A DNA stretch of 64,000 nt from Variovorax paradoxus. GTDB lineage: Bacteria; Pseudomonadota; Gammaproteobacteria; Burkholderiales; Burkholderiaceae_C. The DNA is taken from positions 682,001-746,000 of the forward strand of contig NZ_CP046622.1 of assembly GCF_009755665.1 (NCBI RefSeq), in the 5' to 3' direction. The first letter of the stretch is position 1. Each line of letters opens with the position of its first letter. Both the position numbers and the translations under genes were made by a program. Under the pieces are notes generated by a model. That model worked only from the letters and a program-made list of their open reading frames with translations. It did not search any database and was not told where the DNA came from. Positions 1 through 9,435 of this stretch are shown here, piece after piece.

Positions 1-764
1 TGGAACTCGCGGTAGGGAGAACGCGAGCCGGACTTGTAGCGGCCACTGAAGCGCCAGCGCCAGATGCCGGCCACGGTGCCGGTGACCGAGGTCAGAACGC
101 ACACAGCGGACAGCACGATCACGGTCCAGCTCCAGACGGGGTCGACAGACCGGTCACGGAACATGTAGGCCCAGTGCAGCCACGCGCCGACGTAGTTCCA
201 CATCCGCTGCGCGTGCGGTGCGTCCATCACGACCTGGCCGGTGGCGGAAGAAACGTACAGCCGCGTGTGCGCCGCGTCGTCCATCTCGACGACGTGCAGC
301 GGGCGGTGTGCATCGAGGCCGCGCGAGTGCGTCCACCGGTCCTCCCGAACGAGACCCACGTATTCACCTTGGCCGCCGCCGACGAAGAGCCGCGCCGCGT
401 TCAGCGCCGAACCGGCATCGGCCGGTGGCACCGGCTTTCCTTCGGCCGCGTCCACCAGCAGGTACTTGCCCTCGGCCGTGCGGACGCGGTAGGTCGGCCT
501 TCCACTCACGCGGGTCAGGACGACCTCCTGCGCGCGTCCGCCTGCGCCAGCTGCGGGCAGCGCCACGTCGACCGGCACGCAGCACCGCGCGGGATCGAGC
601 GCGGGCAGTGCCCGCATCCGCTCCCACGGCGTGAGCTTCGGATAACCCACGAACAGCATGACCACACCGCTCACGAACCACAGTGCCATCAGCACGCATG
701 CCCCTACGCCCGTCCAGCGGTGGACGAGATAGGTCAGGCGCTTCATGCGCTTGCCCAGCGACAT
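1..764 (-). CDS. PepSY-associated TM protein, 3' end cut by window
   Basis: Inner-membrane PepSY-type protein; the C-terminus lies beyond the window edge, so about 254 codons are visible. The N-terminus reads MSLGKRMKRLTYLVHRWTGV, the basic 'HRWTG' start of the PepSY-associated TM family. A first membrane helix covers about residues 19-39, followed by a roughly 150-residue periplasmic part and a second helix (WSWTVIVLSAVCVLTSVTG). The ATG at 764 lies 16 bp after the TonB receptor stop, so the two are probably cotranscribed. Family members are usually found next to TonB receptors and are thought to take part in metal or siderophore handling or ferric reduction; the exact role here is inferred from position. 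Confidence 0.8.
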   Translation of the reverse strand, partial: MSLGKRMKRLTYLVHRWTGVGACVLMALWFVSGVVMLFVGYPKLTPWERMRALPALDPARCCVPVDVALPAAGAGGRAQEVVLTRVSGRPTYRVRTAEGKYLLVDAAEGKPVPPADAGSALNAARLFVGGGQGEYVGLVREDRWTHSRGLDAHRPLHVVEMDDAAHTRLYVSSATGQVVMDAPHAQRMWNYVGAWLHWAYMFRDRSVDPVWSWTVIVLSAVCVLTSVTGTVAGIWRWRFSGRYKSGSRSPYREF

Positions 765-780
765 CTTGAAGCTCCCGTGC

Positions 781-2895
781 TCAGAACCGGTGATGGGCGG
801 TCAGCTCGAAGCGGCGCCCGTCTCCGACAAACCACTGCGTGTTGGTGTAGTACGCCGTCGTGTAGTAGCGCTTGTTGAAGATATTGAAGCCGCGAAGGGT
901 CACCGTGGTGTCGGGCGTGACCTGCCACCGGAGCGCCAGGTCCGTCGTGGTGTAAGCGGGCAGCGTCAAGGTGTTGGCGCTATTCGCATACCGCTTGCCC
1001 ACGTAGCGCAGGCCGGAACTCAGCGTCCATTTCGGCAGGAAGTTCCAGCTCACCCACACGTTCGCAAGCCGCTCGGGCACATCGGCCGGCACATTCCCCG
1101 CACGCGAAACGGCAATGCCCCGCACGGTTTCCGAGAAGTCGTCGTACCGCGCGCGCAGCACGGCCGCGTTGGCATCCAACTGCCAGCCGGAAGCGAAGGC
1201 CATTGACACGTTGGCTTCGAGTCCCCGCGACGAGCGCTGGCCGACCTGGATGCTCTGCGCCGGGTTGTTCGGGTCGCGCGTGACCAGGTTGTTCTTGGTG
1301 ATGTGGTACGCCGCCAGGCTCCATTCACCGCGCTGGTCCCAGAACGTCTGCTTCACGCCGACTTCGGCCTGCTTGCCCGTGGAGAGATCGAACTTGCTGT
1401 TCGCCGGCGACAGCATGAGCAGCCCGCTCACCGGGTCCGCGGCCTTTGCGTACTGCGCGTACAGCGCAAGGTTCGGGACGATCTCGAACACGGTCCCGAT
1501 GCGCCACCCGGTGTGGGAGAAAGACTTGTCGAACGCCGCCGTGCCGGCCACCAGATCGCGCCGCGATAGGCGCGCGTGGTCGTGGCGCAGGCCCGCGACC
1601 AGGGACCATCGATCGCTCAGTTCGAGCCGGTTCTCCGCGAACACCGCCGACTGCCTCGCCTCGTTGCGGTAGCGGGGAATGAAGGGCACGGCGCTGACGA
1701 AGTAGCCGGGGATCGGATTCAGTGGGTCGACGGACGGCGACGAGCCGACGTAGGTGTTGTTCGTGTGCGTGAATGAGCTCGAGTTGATGTCGAACCCCAC
1801 GGAGGCCTGGTTGTTCAGGCCGAACAGAGTGCCCTTGAAAGTCGCATCGGTCGTGTTCCCCGTTTGCGACTGGTCGTGCCGGATCTGCGTGTTGCCGGAC
1901 CGGTCGATCAGGCCTGTTCGCACGTTGTAGGCATACGACTCCGCGTTGCGCCAGTAGCGCTTGCTGTCGATGCGGTAGAGGCGGCTTCGCACCGTGGTGT
2001 CCGCGCTCGGCGTCCATTGCGCCGCCAGCTCGGTCCAGTGGTCCCGGTACTGGATGGTGCTGTCGCCCACGTTGTAGTTCTTCTCTCGCAGCGCTGGGAG
2101 TTGCTGTCCGTTGATCAGCGGTGTTCCGAAATAGCGCATCGGGTTCTGCCTGCCCTGGGCATGGCTGAGCCGCAGGCTGAACTCGGGAGAGACGTCCAGT
2201 TGAACCGCGCCCGAGAACGTCCGGTTGCGCGAATCGCCGCTGTCCACCCAGCCGTCGGAGCGGTCGCCGCTGACATCCAGCCGGTACGACAGCCTGTCGT
2301 TGATGGCCCCGCCGCTGCCGAAGGCCAGTCTTTGCGTGTTGTGGGTTCCGATGGTGGCCTGCACCTCGTTCTCGATCGGCCCGCGGCGGGCCTTCTTGGG
2401 GATCACGTTGACCACGCCACCGATGGCGCCGTCGCCGTAGATGACCGATGCCGGCCCACGAAGAACCTCGATGCGATCGATCGACCAGGTGTCGAACGGA
2501 AAGGTCACGCCGACGCCGCCGTACTGGCGCGTGCCGTCGTACAGCCGCATCACGGAGGTCGAATCGGTGAATCCGCGTGCAGCCAGGGAGGAGCCTCCGT
2601 TGCCGGGATGGGCCAGGCTGCTGATGCCGGTCGACCGCGTGATGGCGTCGACGACGTTCGCATCACCGCGCTGCTCGAGTTGCTCGCGCGTGATGGTGCC
2701 CACGCTCGCCGGTGTCTGGAATGGCGTAATGCCCAGGTTCGAACCTGTTGCGACGGGCGCGCCAAGGCCGCTGTCGTGGGTGGCAGTGACCGACACGACG
2801 GGAAGCGCGGGTTGTTGTTCGGCGGCGGCATGGGCCGGCGTGGCCAGCCAGGGAAACGCCGCGCCCAGCGCGAGCGGAAAAATGGTCTTCTTCAT
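781..2895 (-). CDS. TonB-dependent siderophore receptor
   Basis: Outer-membrane active transporter, probably for a ferric siderophore, energised by TonB-ExbBD. The 704-aa product starts MKKTIFPLALGAAFPWLATP, a clear signal peptide cleaved near AHA (residue about 23). A plug domain follows (about residues 50-170, with RIEVLRGPASVIYGDGAIGG), then a long beta-barrel ending in ELTAHHRF with the terminal Phe used in barrel assembly. The ATG at 2895 is preferred over one six codons upstream because it begins the signal peptide. It lies between the DUF2946 gene and the PepSY gene in one leftward unit. Substrate cannot be read from sequence, and no Fur box was recognised. Confidence 0.93.
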   Translation of the reverse strand: MKKTIFPLALGAAFPWLATPAHAAAEQQPALPVVSVTATHDSGLGAPVATGSNLGITPFQTPASVGTITREQLEQRGDANVVDAITRSTGISSLAHPGNGGSSLAARGFTDSTSVMRLYDGTRQYGGVGVTFPFDTWSIDRIEVLRGPASVIYGDGAIGGVVNVIPKKARRGPIENEVQATIGTHNTQRLAFGSGGAINDRLSYRLDVSGDRSDGWVDSGDSRNRTFSGAVQLDVSPEFSLRLSHAQGRQNPMRYFGTPLINGQQLPALREKNYNVGDSTIQYRDHWTELAAQWTPSADTTVRSRLYRIDSKRYWRNAESYAYNVRTGLIDRSGNTQIRHDQSQTGNTTDATFKGTLFGLNNQASVGFDINSSSFTHTNNTYVGSSPSVDPLNPIPGYFVSAVPFIPRYRNEARQSAVFAENRLELSDRWSLVAGLRHDHARLSRRDLVAGTAAFDKSFSHTGWRIGTVFEIVPNLALYAQYAKAADPVSGLLMLSPANSKFDLSTGKQAEVGVKQTFWDQRGEWSLAAYHITKNNLVTRDPNNPAQSIQVGQRSSRGLEANVSMAFASGWQLDANAAVLRARYDDFSETVRGIAVSRAGNVPADVPERLANVWVSWNFLPKWTLSSGLRYVGKRYANSANTLTLPAYTTTDLALRWQVTPDTTVTLRGFNIFNKRYYTTAYYTNTQWFVGDGRRFELTAHHRF

Positions 2896-3015
2896 GGATG
2901 CTCTCTGCGGCACCCATCGGGGTGCCGGCTTGTCTGCGGAAACGAAAGAGACTGCGTGCGCCGCAAGGGTCAGAAGACCGGTGCAGGCGTCACGCGCGTC
3001 GGAATCTCGATCGGG

Positions 3016-3375
3016 TCAGCAGAGAGCGGGAGGGCCGCGCGCGGGCAACGGCGCGGCGGTGGCTGCGGCGAGACGCGCAGCCGGAATCGACTGGACAGCG
3101 TGGCCCAGCGGCAAGATGCCAGGGAGATCGCCCGCCTGCGCCGCGGGCGGTGGCGCGCCGGTCAGCACGCACATCGGGCAGTCGAGGTGACTGGCGCCGA
3201 GCTCGCGTGCGCCGTCATCGGTCTGCACAACGACCTTGATGGCGCCTGCAGCCGAACACACCAGTTCCATCTCTTGTGGATGGACCATGGGCGATGCCAC
3301 TGCCACGCCCAGCGACAACACGAACCAGGCCAGCACGAAGCGGACGAGATTGCGGACATGACGCAGGGCAGGCAT
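3016..3375 (-). CDS. DUF2946 family small exported protein
   Basis: A 119-aa protein of the DUF2946 type. The N-terminal hydrophobic stretch (about residues 9-28, VRFVLAWFVLSLGVAVASP) acts as a signal or anchor. The family-like LDCPMC cysteine pair sits near residue 65, and the C-terminus is Ala/Pro-rich. DUF2946 proteins are commonly encoded beside TonB receptors and copper or iron genes; their biochemical role is unknown. Here it is the first gene of the unit DUF2946, TonB receptor, PepSY, with 120 bp before the receptor start. The cysteines could bind metal, which is inference. Confidence 0.75.
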   Translation of the reverse strand: MPALRHVRNLVRFVLAWFVLSLGVAVASPMVHPQEMELVCSAAGAIKVVVQTDDGARELGASHLDCPMCVLTGAPPPAAQAGDLPGILPLGHAVQSIPAARLAAATAAPLPARGPPALC

Positions 3376-3483
3376 GCGCTGGATTATGAGTCAGGTGAAA
3401 GACTGGTCGGAACGGATTCTTGGAATTCCGCGCGGGCAAGTGGGATGCCCGCATTTCCTCAACACCGGAATGTCTGTGGCACT

Positions 3484-5913
3484 TCACTCTCGGCTGCCAG
3501 GCGCTCTCGGTAGAAACAGCCGAAATACGCAGCCCATCCCTTCGGCGCTATAGAGCGAGACCCGCCCGCCGTGGCGAGCAGCCACAGTCTTGACGAATGC
3601 GAGGCCGAGCCCGGCGCCGTGACTCCGGCCGCCGCCATGGTCACCGCGTTCAAACGGCTCGAAGACCGTAGCTTGCCGATCCGCCGCGATGCCGGGCCCT
3701 TGGTCTTGGATGCGGACTGCCCAGCAATCCCCGTGCAGCTCGATGGCGCACCCGATCGTCGAACCGGGCGGAGAGTGTTTGATGGCGTTGTCCAGAAGGT
3801 TGTCGATTGCGCGCGAGACCAGGTCGCGGTCGATGCGGCAGAAAGCTTTGGTCGCGCTGCTTGGGTCGAGCACCACCTGAATCTGATTGCTTGCATGCGC
3901 TTCCCAGGCGTCGTCGATGCATTCGTTCAGAAGAGCCGGAAGGTTGCGCAGTTCAATCCGGTAGGGCTGCGACCGGGCACGTGCCAGTTGGATGAAGCCC
4001 TCCGACAGTGCCAAGGCCTTGTGCGCATGCCGGGCGATCCGCTCCCGAAACTGTGCCGCTGTCATCGCGGCGGGGTCGTGTCGATTGAGCTCAAGCAGGG
4101 TGACTATGGCTGTCTGCGGCGCGCGAATGTCGTGGCTCAGAAAGTGGATTGCATCGTCATGCTGGCGCTGGGCCCGCCGCATTTCGCTCACGTCGACAAG
4201 GCTGAAGATCCACCCTGCATGTTGTCCATCAATGCTGAGCGACGGTGCATGTTTCACCAGCAGATCGCGGTCTGCCTGATCCCGTGCCTGCACCGCGCCC
4301 GCAAGGGGGTGGCGCGCCAACGAGGCTGGCGTGGCTACAGGCTGGTTGTCGTCGACTGAGCGCACCTGCCGCATGAGCTCAACGATCGACAAGTTCTGCA
4401 ACGCTTCGGCCGAGTCAGCGTTGAAATAACGTGCCGCGGCGGCATTGGCCAAGCGTATGTCGCCGTGCTTGCCGCATACGAGCGTCGCGTCGGGCAGGTT
4501 GTCGAGACTGTCGCTCACGAGCTGGTGCACGTTGCGCAGGTGCTGTGCCGCAACCGCAAGTCCCTTGATGCGCCGGTCGAGGAAGTCGCCGGACGAATGC
4601 ATTCGCATCGCAGGCACTTGCGCGATGCTCGCGCTTGCGCGCAAGTGTGCGGACGCCTCAATCAGGTACCTTGTCGCTGCGTTCAGTCGGCCCCAGCTCC
4701 ACAAGGTGTATGCCGTGCCCAAGCCCAGTATTCCTGCGGCGGGGGCGAACTGCAAACGGAACGCAACGGTGCCGATTCCGGAGACCACCAGCAATGCCAA
4801 GGCCAGCGCGCCGGTCATCAGCAACGCGGAAACCGGTTCGAGAACAGCCATGCCGACAAAGGCAAGCAATACAACCGATGTGTTGACGCCCGTGTTCAAC
4901 CAAAGTGGAGCGTTCGTCACTTCATGACGGTTCAGCAGGCTCTCCAGGATGTTGGCGTTGACTTCAACGCCCGGCATCAAGCCGGCGTCGTCGGTCGCCG
5001 GCGTTTCATAGAGGCCACCCAGCGACGCGGCGGTGGTGCCCACTAAAACATACTTGCCGCGAAACGTGCCCGGCGGGACCGTCCCCGCGAGCACATCGAT
5101 GTACGAGATGCGCCGAAAGTGCCCGGCCGGTCCCGCGAACGGCACCATCAGTTTGTGCGAGCGCTCCCAATCGAGCCACTTGCCGGAGGGCGGCGTGTGA
5201 AGGTGGTCCTCTCCTTCCGGACTGCCTGGCAAATCCTTGGAGAAGCGTGTCGGGTCGCCCACGCGAAGCACTGCGAGACTGAAGTGGTCCATCTCGAATC
5301 CTCGCAGGCCTTCACGCAGATAGATCTTGCGCAAGATGCCGTCATCGTCGACAGGCAAGCGGTCAAGCCCCACGCGGTTTGCACTCGCCACAAGAGGGCA
5401 TCCAGGTTGCAGGGTCAGTGGACTGCTGCCTTCGTACATCTGGATCGGCAATACGATCTTCCCACTCTGCTCCAGGGCCGCCGCCAGTGCCTTGCTGTCT
5501 TCGACAGAATGCGGATCCGATTCCGAGATCGGAATGTCGAAGCCGATCGCAAGCGGCGTGTCTTTCGTGAGGCGCTCGATCAACGCGGCGTGGGTGGACC
5601 GGCGCCAGGGCCAGCTTCCCAGCGCCGCAATACTCCGTTCATCGACAGCCACCACGATCACGCTGCTCTTGCGCACATCGCGGCCTTGCAATGCGACGAG
5701 CGTGTCCTGCCAGATGCGGTTCGGCTGTCGCACGACTCCCAACGCATCCAGTCCCAAAACCAGCATGAGCGCGAAACCCGCGAGACCCACCCACCGGATC
5801 CAGCGCCTGTACCGGTGTCGGGCGTGAGCCTTCGGATTGAAGTGCCCAGACCGGCGTGCGTGCATATCCAGGCCTGCATACGGCCAGAGGTACTCGGGTA
5901 TTGGCGCTTTCAA
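3484..5913 (-). CDS. CHASE2-domain sensor histidine kinase
   Basis: Membrane sensor kinase of up to 809 aa. One TM helix (about 42-60) precedes a large CHASE2 extracytoplasmic domain (about 65-335, with VIVVAVDERSIAALGSWPW). Three further TM helices follow (about 340-410), then a PAS-like segment (near NLPDATLVCGKHGDIRLANA), HisKA with the phosphoacceptor in FLSHDIRAP, and HATPase_c with N box (DNLLDNAIKHSPPGS), G1 (DQGPGIA) and G2 (GAGLGLAFVK). The start is uncertain: TTG at 5913 has a GAAGG-like site, and the first ATG is at 5865. The partner is almost certainly the OmpR-type regulator 280 bp upstream, transcribed the same way. Confidence 0.9.
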   Translation of the reverse strand: MKAPIPEYLWPYAGLDMHARRSGHFNPKAHARHRYRRWIRWVGLAGFALMLVLGLDALGVVRQPNRIWQDTLVALQGRDVRKSSVIVVAVDERSIAALGSWPWRRSTHAALIERLTKDTPLAIGFDIPISESDPHSVEDSKALAAALEQSGKIVLPIQMYEGSSPLTLQPGCPLVASANRVGLDRLPVDDDGILRKIYLREGLRGFEMDHFSLAVLRVGDPTRFSKDLPGSPEGEDHLHTPPSGKWLDWERSHKLMVPFAGPAGHFRRISYIDVLAGTVPPGTFRGKYVLVGTTAASLGGLYETPATDDAGLMPGVEVNANILESLLNRHEVTNAPLWLNTGVNTSVVLLAFVGMAVLEPVSALLMTGALALALLVVSGIGTVAFRLQFAPAAGILGLGTAYTLWSWGRLNAATRYLIEASAHLRASASIAQVPAMRMHSSGDFLDRRIKGLAVAAQHLRNVHQLVSDSLDNLPDATLVCGKHGDIRLANAAAARYFNADSAEALQNLSIVELMRQVRSVDDNQPVATPASLARHPLAGAVQARDQADRDLLVKHAPSLSIDGQHAGWIFSLVDVSEMRRAQRQHDDAIHFLSHDIRAPQTAIVTLLELNRHDPAAMTAAQFRERIARHAHKALALSEGFIQLARARSQPYRIELRNLPALLNECIDDAWEAHASNQIQVVLDPSSATKAFCRIDRDLVSRAIDNLLDNAIKHSPPGSTIGCAIELHGDCWAVRIQDQGPGIAADRQATVFEPFERGDHGGGRSHGAGLGLAFVKTVAARHGGRVSLYSAEGMGCVFRLFLPRAPGSRE

Positions 5914-6193
5914 CTGCCTTCAGCTCCCGTGGTCGCGGGCATTCCCTGGGTGGCTCTCTGTGGGATTCTGGAACGGTGCGTGAAATGCACCTCAATGGGG
6001 ACTGATTGGTTCAAATTCGGTCATCAGTCTTGTATGCAAGACTGGAGGATTCAGGGTTGTACGGCAGCTTTGCAAGCTGCGTGCCACGCGCGATGTGCTG
6101 CTGTTGCGTCAATTCGGCTGCGGTCGCTCAGACGCGAGCTGCAGGGGCTTGGATGGGGGGTGAGGTTCCCAGTCGACTCGTGCTATGGAGAAA

Positions 6194-6928
6194 TCAGGCC
6201 GCGCAAGCCATCTTTCCAATGTCTGCGCCAAGGTCCGGGACGGCCTCCAGGCGATAGCCTTGGCCGTAGACCGCGGTCAATCGAAAGCCGTTCTCCGGTC
6301 GCAATCCCAACACCGTTCTCACCCGGGAAATATGTGTATCCAGCGAACGCGACATCAACTCAGTGCCAACTGGATTGTTGGTTTTCCATATGGTTTCCAG
6401 CATGTGCCCGCGCGAAATCAGCCGGCCGGAATTTCGGAACAGAAAGAGCGCTAGGTCGAATTCCCTTTGCGTCAGCTGCAGGGGCTTGCCGTTGATCTCG
6501 AGCTGCGTCAGGGCCGGAACGAACCGGTAGCGACCCCAGATTTCCTCTTCGGTCCGAACCTGTGCATAGGAGCGGCGCAGCAGCGCTCGCACACGCGCGG
6601 TCAGCTCACCGACGCCCACTGGCTTGCTCATGAAGTCGTCTGCGCCAAGCATCAAGCCTTCGACGATGTCGCGCTCGTCTCGCCGATTGGTCACGAAAAG
6701 GATCGGGATGTGCTCCCTCACATTGGCCCTCACCCATCGCACGATATCCAGCCCTGACATATCGGGGAGTTCCCAATCGAGCACCAGCAAATCGAAGGAC
6801 TCGCGGCGCAGTTCGTTCACCAATGCAGCACCGTCCGTGAAGACGTGGCAATGATGGTTCATCGCCTTCAGGGTGCTCTTAATCAGGTCAAGCTGGTCAA
6901 TATCGTCGTCAAGAGCTGCGATTCGCAT
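6194..6928 (-). CDS. OmpR/PhoB-type response regulator
   Basis: A 244-aa transcriptional regulator. The receiver domain (about 1-120) has the acidic DDD cluster near residue 8, the phospho-acceptor Asp in LLVLDWELPDMSG, and the conserved Lys in DDFMSKPVGV. A winged-helix Trans_reg_C domain follows (about 140-230, with LTQREFDLALFLFRNSGRLI and the recognition region RSLDTHISRVRTVLGL). The ATG at 6928 is chosen because MRIAALDDD is the natural receiver start; a longer frame reaching 7048 adds non-family sequence. The gene precedes the CHASE2 kinase in the same direction. The 280 bp between them hold no other credible gene. Targets are unknown. Confidence 0.9.
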   Translation of the reverse strand: MRIAALDDDIDQLDLIKSTLKAMNHHCHVFTDGAALVNELRRESFDLLVLDWELPDMSGLDIVRWVRANVREHIPILFVTNRRDERDIVEGLMLGADDFMSKPVGVGELTARVRALLRRSYAQVRTEEEIWGRYRFVPALTQLEINGKPLQLTQREFDLALFLFRNSGRLISRGHMLETIWKTNNPVGTELMSRSLDTHISRVRTVLGLRPENGFRLTAVYGQGYRLEAVPDLGADIGKMACAA

Positions 6929-7333
6929 GATTTCGGTTACTTCGATCGGGTTGCGGATGCAGGAGGGCGCACGCGGCTGGGCGCTTGCTGATGCAATTTT
7001 AGGGAGCAACCAATTACAAGCTGCAAACCAAAACTCAAAGACTGTCAAATCCGAGCGCGTTGGTAACGCGCGTGTTAGCGGTGCTGGATGCTGGGCTTCT
7101 CGAAAGGGCGAAAACTTCCGGAGATCCGCTTGGGATGCTCAGCAATTGTCAAAAGTCTGGACGGGCATTTGTCGGTTCTCTAGCCTCGCACCGAGTTCAT
7201 TGGATGGCCTGCAGGTCAGTTTTCGGGCAGTCATGAAAAAGATCAGTCGAGCGAGGCGGAACCCGCAGCAAACCAACGCGGCCGAGCCAGGGCTTTGCGC
7301 TCCGCTGACGCTCTGACACGGGTTGCGCATAAG
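6929..7333. other. Divergent intergenic region, no credible gene
   Basis: About 405 bp separate the regulator gene (leftward) from the PLD-like gene (rightward). The half near the regulator is less GC-rich than its surroundings. Open frames crossing it show no family-like sequence. It should hold the promoter of the two-component genes, and it contains the 17-bp inverted repeat at 7055-7071. No RNA gene was recognised. Confidence 0.6.
7055..7071. promoter_or_regulatory. 17-bp perfect inverted repeat, candidate operator
   Basis: GCGCGTT, GGT, AACGCGC: two perfect 7-bp half-sites around a 3-bp spacer, 127 bp upstream of the response-regulator start. The geometry suits a dimeric DNA-binding protein. 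Whether the regulator itself binds here is inference. Confidence 0.35.
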
Positions 7334-7786
7334 ATGATTTTCAGAGATGACAGTGTTGGATTCGCGTTTTCCTGCGACGACGCGAAGATGTCCATCTGCA
7401 CAAGCACGTGGAACAAGCGCCTGGCGCAAATTGCACGCATCACCGGTCCCGTCCTGATCATGACCGGGTCTCTTCCGGACCCGGAATACATTTCTCAAAC
7501 CTTGGGTAAGCGCCCGCGAGACATCTTCATCATTGCGAATGTCGAAGCGCAGAAGGAAGCGCGGATGCTCAAGCGCCGCTTCCCCGAGATACGCATCGCA
7601 CTGCACAGCAACAACAACGCCAAAGTTGTGCTCGTGGCGCCGGACACGGTCTGGGTTTCCAGCGCCGACTTTGGCAAGACAACGCGGATAGAGTCCGCTG
7701 TCGGCCTGCACTCGAGCGTCGTGTTCAATAAAACACGGGAGTCGTTCTTCAACCGGACGTGGGCGAAGGCGACCGAAATCGCTTGA
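7334..7786 (+). CDS. Phospholipase D-like single-domain protein, degenerate HKD motif
   Basis: A 150-aa protein that looks like one half of a PLD-superfamily fold. The segment NNNAKVVLVAPDTVWVSSADFG resembles the HxKx4D...GSxN region of PLD enzymes. Asn stands where the catalytic His is expected, Lys is kept, and the Asp is displaced by two residues. It is followed by ESAVGLHSSVVFNKTRES. Single-domain PLD proteins normally dimerise to complete the active site, and the His-to-Asn change argues against classical catalysis. The start is uncertain: ATG at 7334 is used, a frame start at 7295 is possible, and neither has a good ribosome site. It is an isolated gene between a two-component locus and a chemoreceptor. 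Confidence 0.5.
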   Translation: MIFRDDSVGFAFSCDDAKMSICTSTWNKRLAQIARITGPVLIMTGSLPDPEYISQTLGKRPRDIFIIANVEAQKEARMLKRRFPEIRIALHSNNNAKVVLVAPDTVWVSSADFGKTTRIESAVGLHSSVVFNKTRESFFNRTWAKATEIA

Positions 7787-7953
7787 TTCGTTCCATGGAT
7801 TCGTGTTCGGAATGGGCCGGTGGAACTTCGTGGCGACACCGATCCGGCTGGCGCTCGCGGGCCGTGCGGGTTTATCCCTAGATTCCACCCCTCAAGTTTC
7901 CTCGAGCGCCTGCCGATATCCCTGGATACCTGGCCTCCGCGTCGGCGGCCGTC

Positions 7954-9198
7954 ATGGAAAAGCACATGCGCAATTGGAAGATCGGTGCCCAGATGGGCAT
8001 GGCATTCGGGATCGTGTTGCTGTTGATGGCGACGGGGCTTGCCATTGGCATTGCATGTCTTCACGACATTGCTGCCGGCAGCGGCGTCGCTCCGGAGCTC
8101 GCAGGCCGTATCGAGTCGACACGGAGCTTCATGCTGGGCTTCGGGCTCGCCGCGCTAGCGGCTGGTCTCGGCGGCAGCATCTGGCTGTCGCGCAGCATCA
8201 TGCAACCGCTCGCCGAAGCGATCTTCATCGCGGAGACCGTGGCCTCGGGCGACCTCAGCAAGGAATTCGAAACCGAGCGCGGCGGCGATTTCGGCCGGCT
8301 GCTGCGCGGCATGGGCGAGATGGAAGACACGCTGACCGACGTGGTGACGCGCATCAAGGCATCGACCGACTCGATCGTGGTGGCGTCCGGGCAGATCACC
8401 GCGGGCAATCACGACCTGTCTTCGCGCACCGAGCAGCAGGCCAGCTCGCTCGAAGAGACGGCGGCTTCGATGGAAGAGCTCACCTCCACCGTCAAGCAGA
8501 ACGCCGACAACGCAAAACAGGCAAATCAACTGGCGCTCTCGGCCTCGGAGGTTGCGGTCAAGGGTGGAGGCGTGGTCAACCAGGTGGTCGACACCATGGC
8601 CTCGATCAATGCCTCGTCCAAGAAGATCGTCGACATCATCGGTGTGATCGACGGCATCGCGTTCCAGACCAACATCCTCGCGCTCAATGCTGCAGTGGAA
8701 GCCGCCCGTGCCGGCGAGCAGGGCAGGGGCTTTGCCGTAGTCGCTTCCGAGGTGCGCAATCTCGCGCAACGCTCGGCCGCGGCCGCCAAGGAGATCAAGG
8801 GCCTCATCGAAGACTCGGTGGGCAAGGTCGACGTGGGCAGCGCGCTGGTCGGCGAAGCCGGCAAGACCATGGAAGAGATCGTGGGCAGCGTGAAGCGCGT
8901 GACGGACATCGTCGGCGAGATCACGGCGGCGAGCCACGAGCAGGCCCAGGGGATCGAGCAGGTCAACCAGGCCATCGCGCAGATGGATCAGGTGACGCAG
9001 CAGAACGCCGCGCTGATCGAGGAGGCCGCGGCCGCCGCGCAATCGCTGCAGGAGCAGGCGGGCAGCCTGTCGCAGGTGGTGGCCACCTTCAAGCTCGACG
9101 AGGAGGATGACGAACCTGCGGCGGCACCACCTGTGCAGGTGCGGCCTCTTGCCCAGCCGGTGCGCCTGGTTCAGCTGGCCCGGCGCACAGCTGAGTGA
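7954..9198 (+). CDS. Methyl-accepting chemotaxis protein without a periplasmic sensor domain
   Basis: A 414-aa chemoreceptor. TM1 (about residues 14-36) and TM2 (about 58-80) are separated by only about 20 residues, so the usual 150-residue ligand-binding domain is missing. HAMP (about 80-135) and the cytoplasmic signalling domain follow, including the conserved hairpin tip ([20 protein letters not shown] and [16 protein letters not shown]) and Gln/Glu-rich methylation helices. Such receptors may sense membrane, redox or cytoplasmic signals. There are no che genes nearby. The ATG at 7954 is used; the ATG four codons later is also possible. Confidence 0.93.
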   Translation: MEKHMRNWKIGAQMGMAFGIVLLLMATGLAIGIACLHDIAAGSGVAPELAGRIESTRSFMLGFGLAALAAGLGGSIWLSRSIMQPLAEAIFIAETVASGDLSKEFETERGGDFGRLLRGMGEMEDTLTDVVTRIKASTDSIVVASGQITAGNHDLSSRTEQQASSLEETAASMEELTSTVKQNADNAKQANQLALSASEVAVKGGGVVNQVVDTMASINASSKKIVDIIGVIDGIAFQTNILALNAAVEAARAGEQGRGFAVVASEVRNLAQRSAAAAKEIKGLIEDSVGKVDVGSALVGEAGKTMEEIVGSVKRVTDIVGEITAASHEQAQGIEQVNQAIAQMDQVTQQNAALIEEAAAAAQSLQEQAGSLSQVVATFKLDEEDDEPAAAPPVQVRPLAQPVRLVQLARRTAE

Positions 9199-9349
9199 CG
9201 CCACGCGCCACTCTTTCTTTCAAGATGCAACGCTGCACTGCGCCTACGCGAATGTGGGCATCACCCTACAGAAGAACGGCGACAAAAAATTAAGGTGACC
9301 GATTGCAGGGCCGGCGGACGACGTCGAGCCCTCGCACAAAGGAAACCGA

Positions 9350-9433
9350 ATGACTGTCGAGATGTTCCGAATGCCAGCGGCTGCCGGCGCGCATCGAACA
9401 CGCCCTTCGCAAATCTCTTCTGCGGGGGCGTAG
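9350..9433 (+). CDS. Possible 27-codon leader ORF
   Basis: A small frame, MTVEMFRMPAAAGAHRTRPS..., 27 residues long. It follows a strong ribosome site (AAAGGAA, 4 nt before ATG) and ends in TAG three bases before the probable TTG start of the hydrolase gene. This arrangement fits translational coupling or a leader peptide. The peptide has no recognisable family, so it may be noise. Confidence 0.3.
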   Translation: MTVEMFRMPAAAGAHRTRPSQISSAGA

Positions 9434-9435
9434 CC

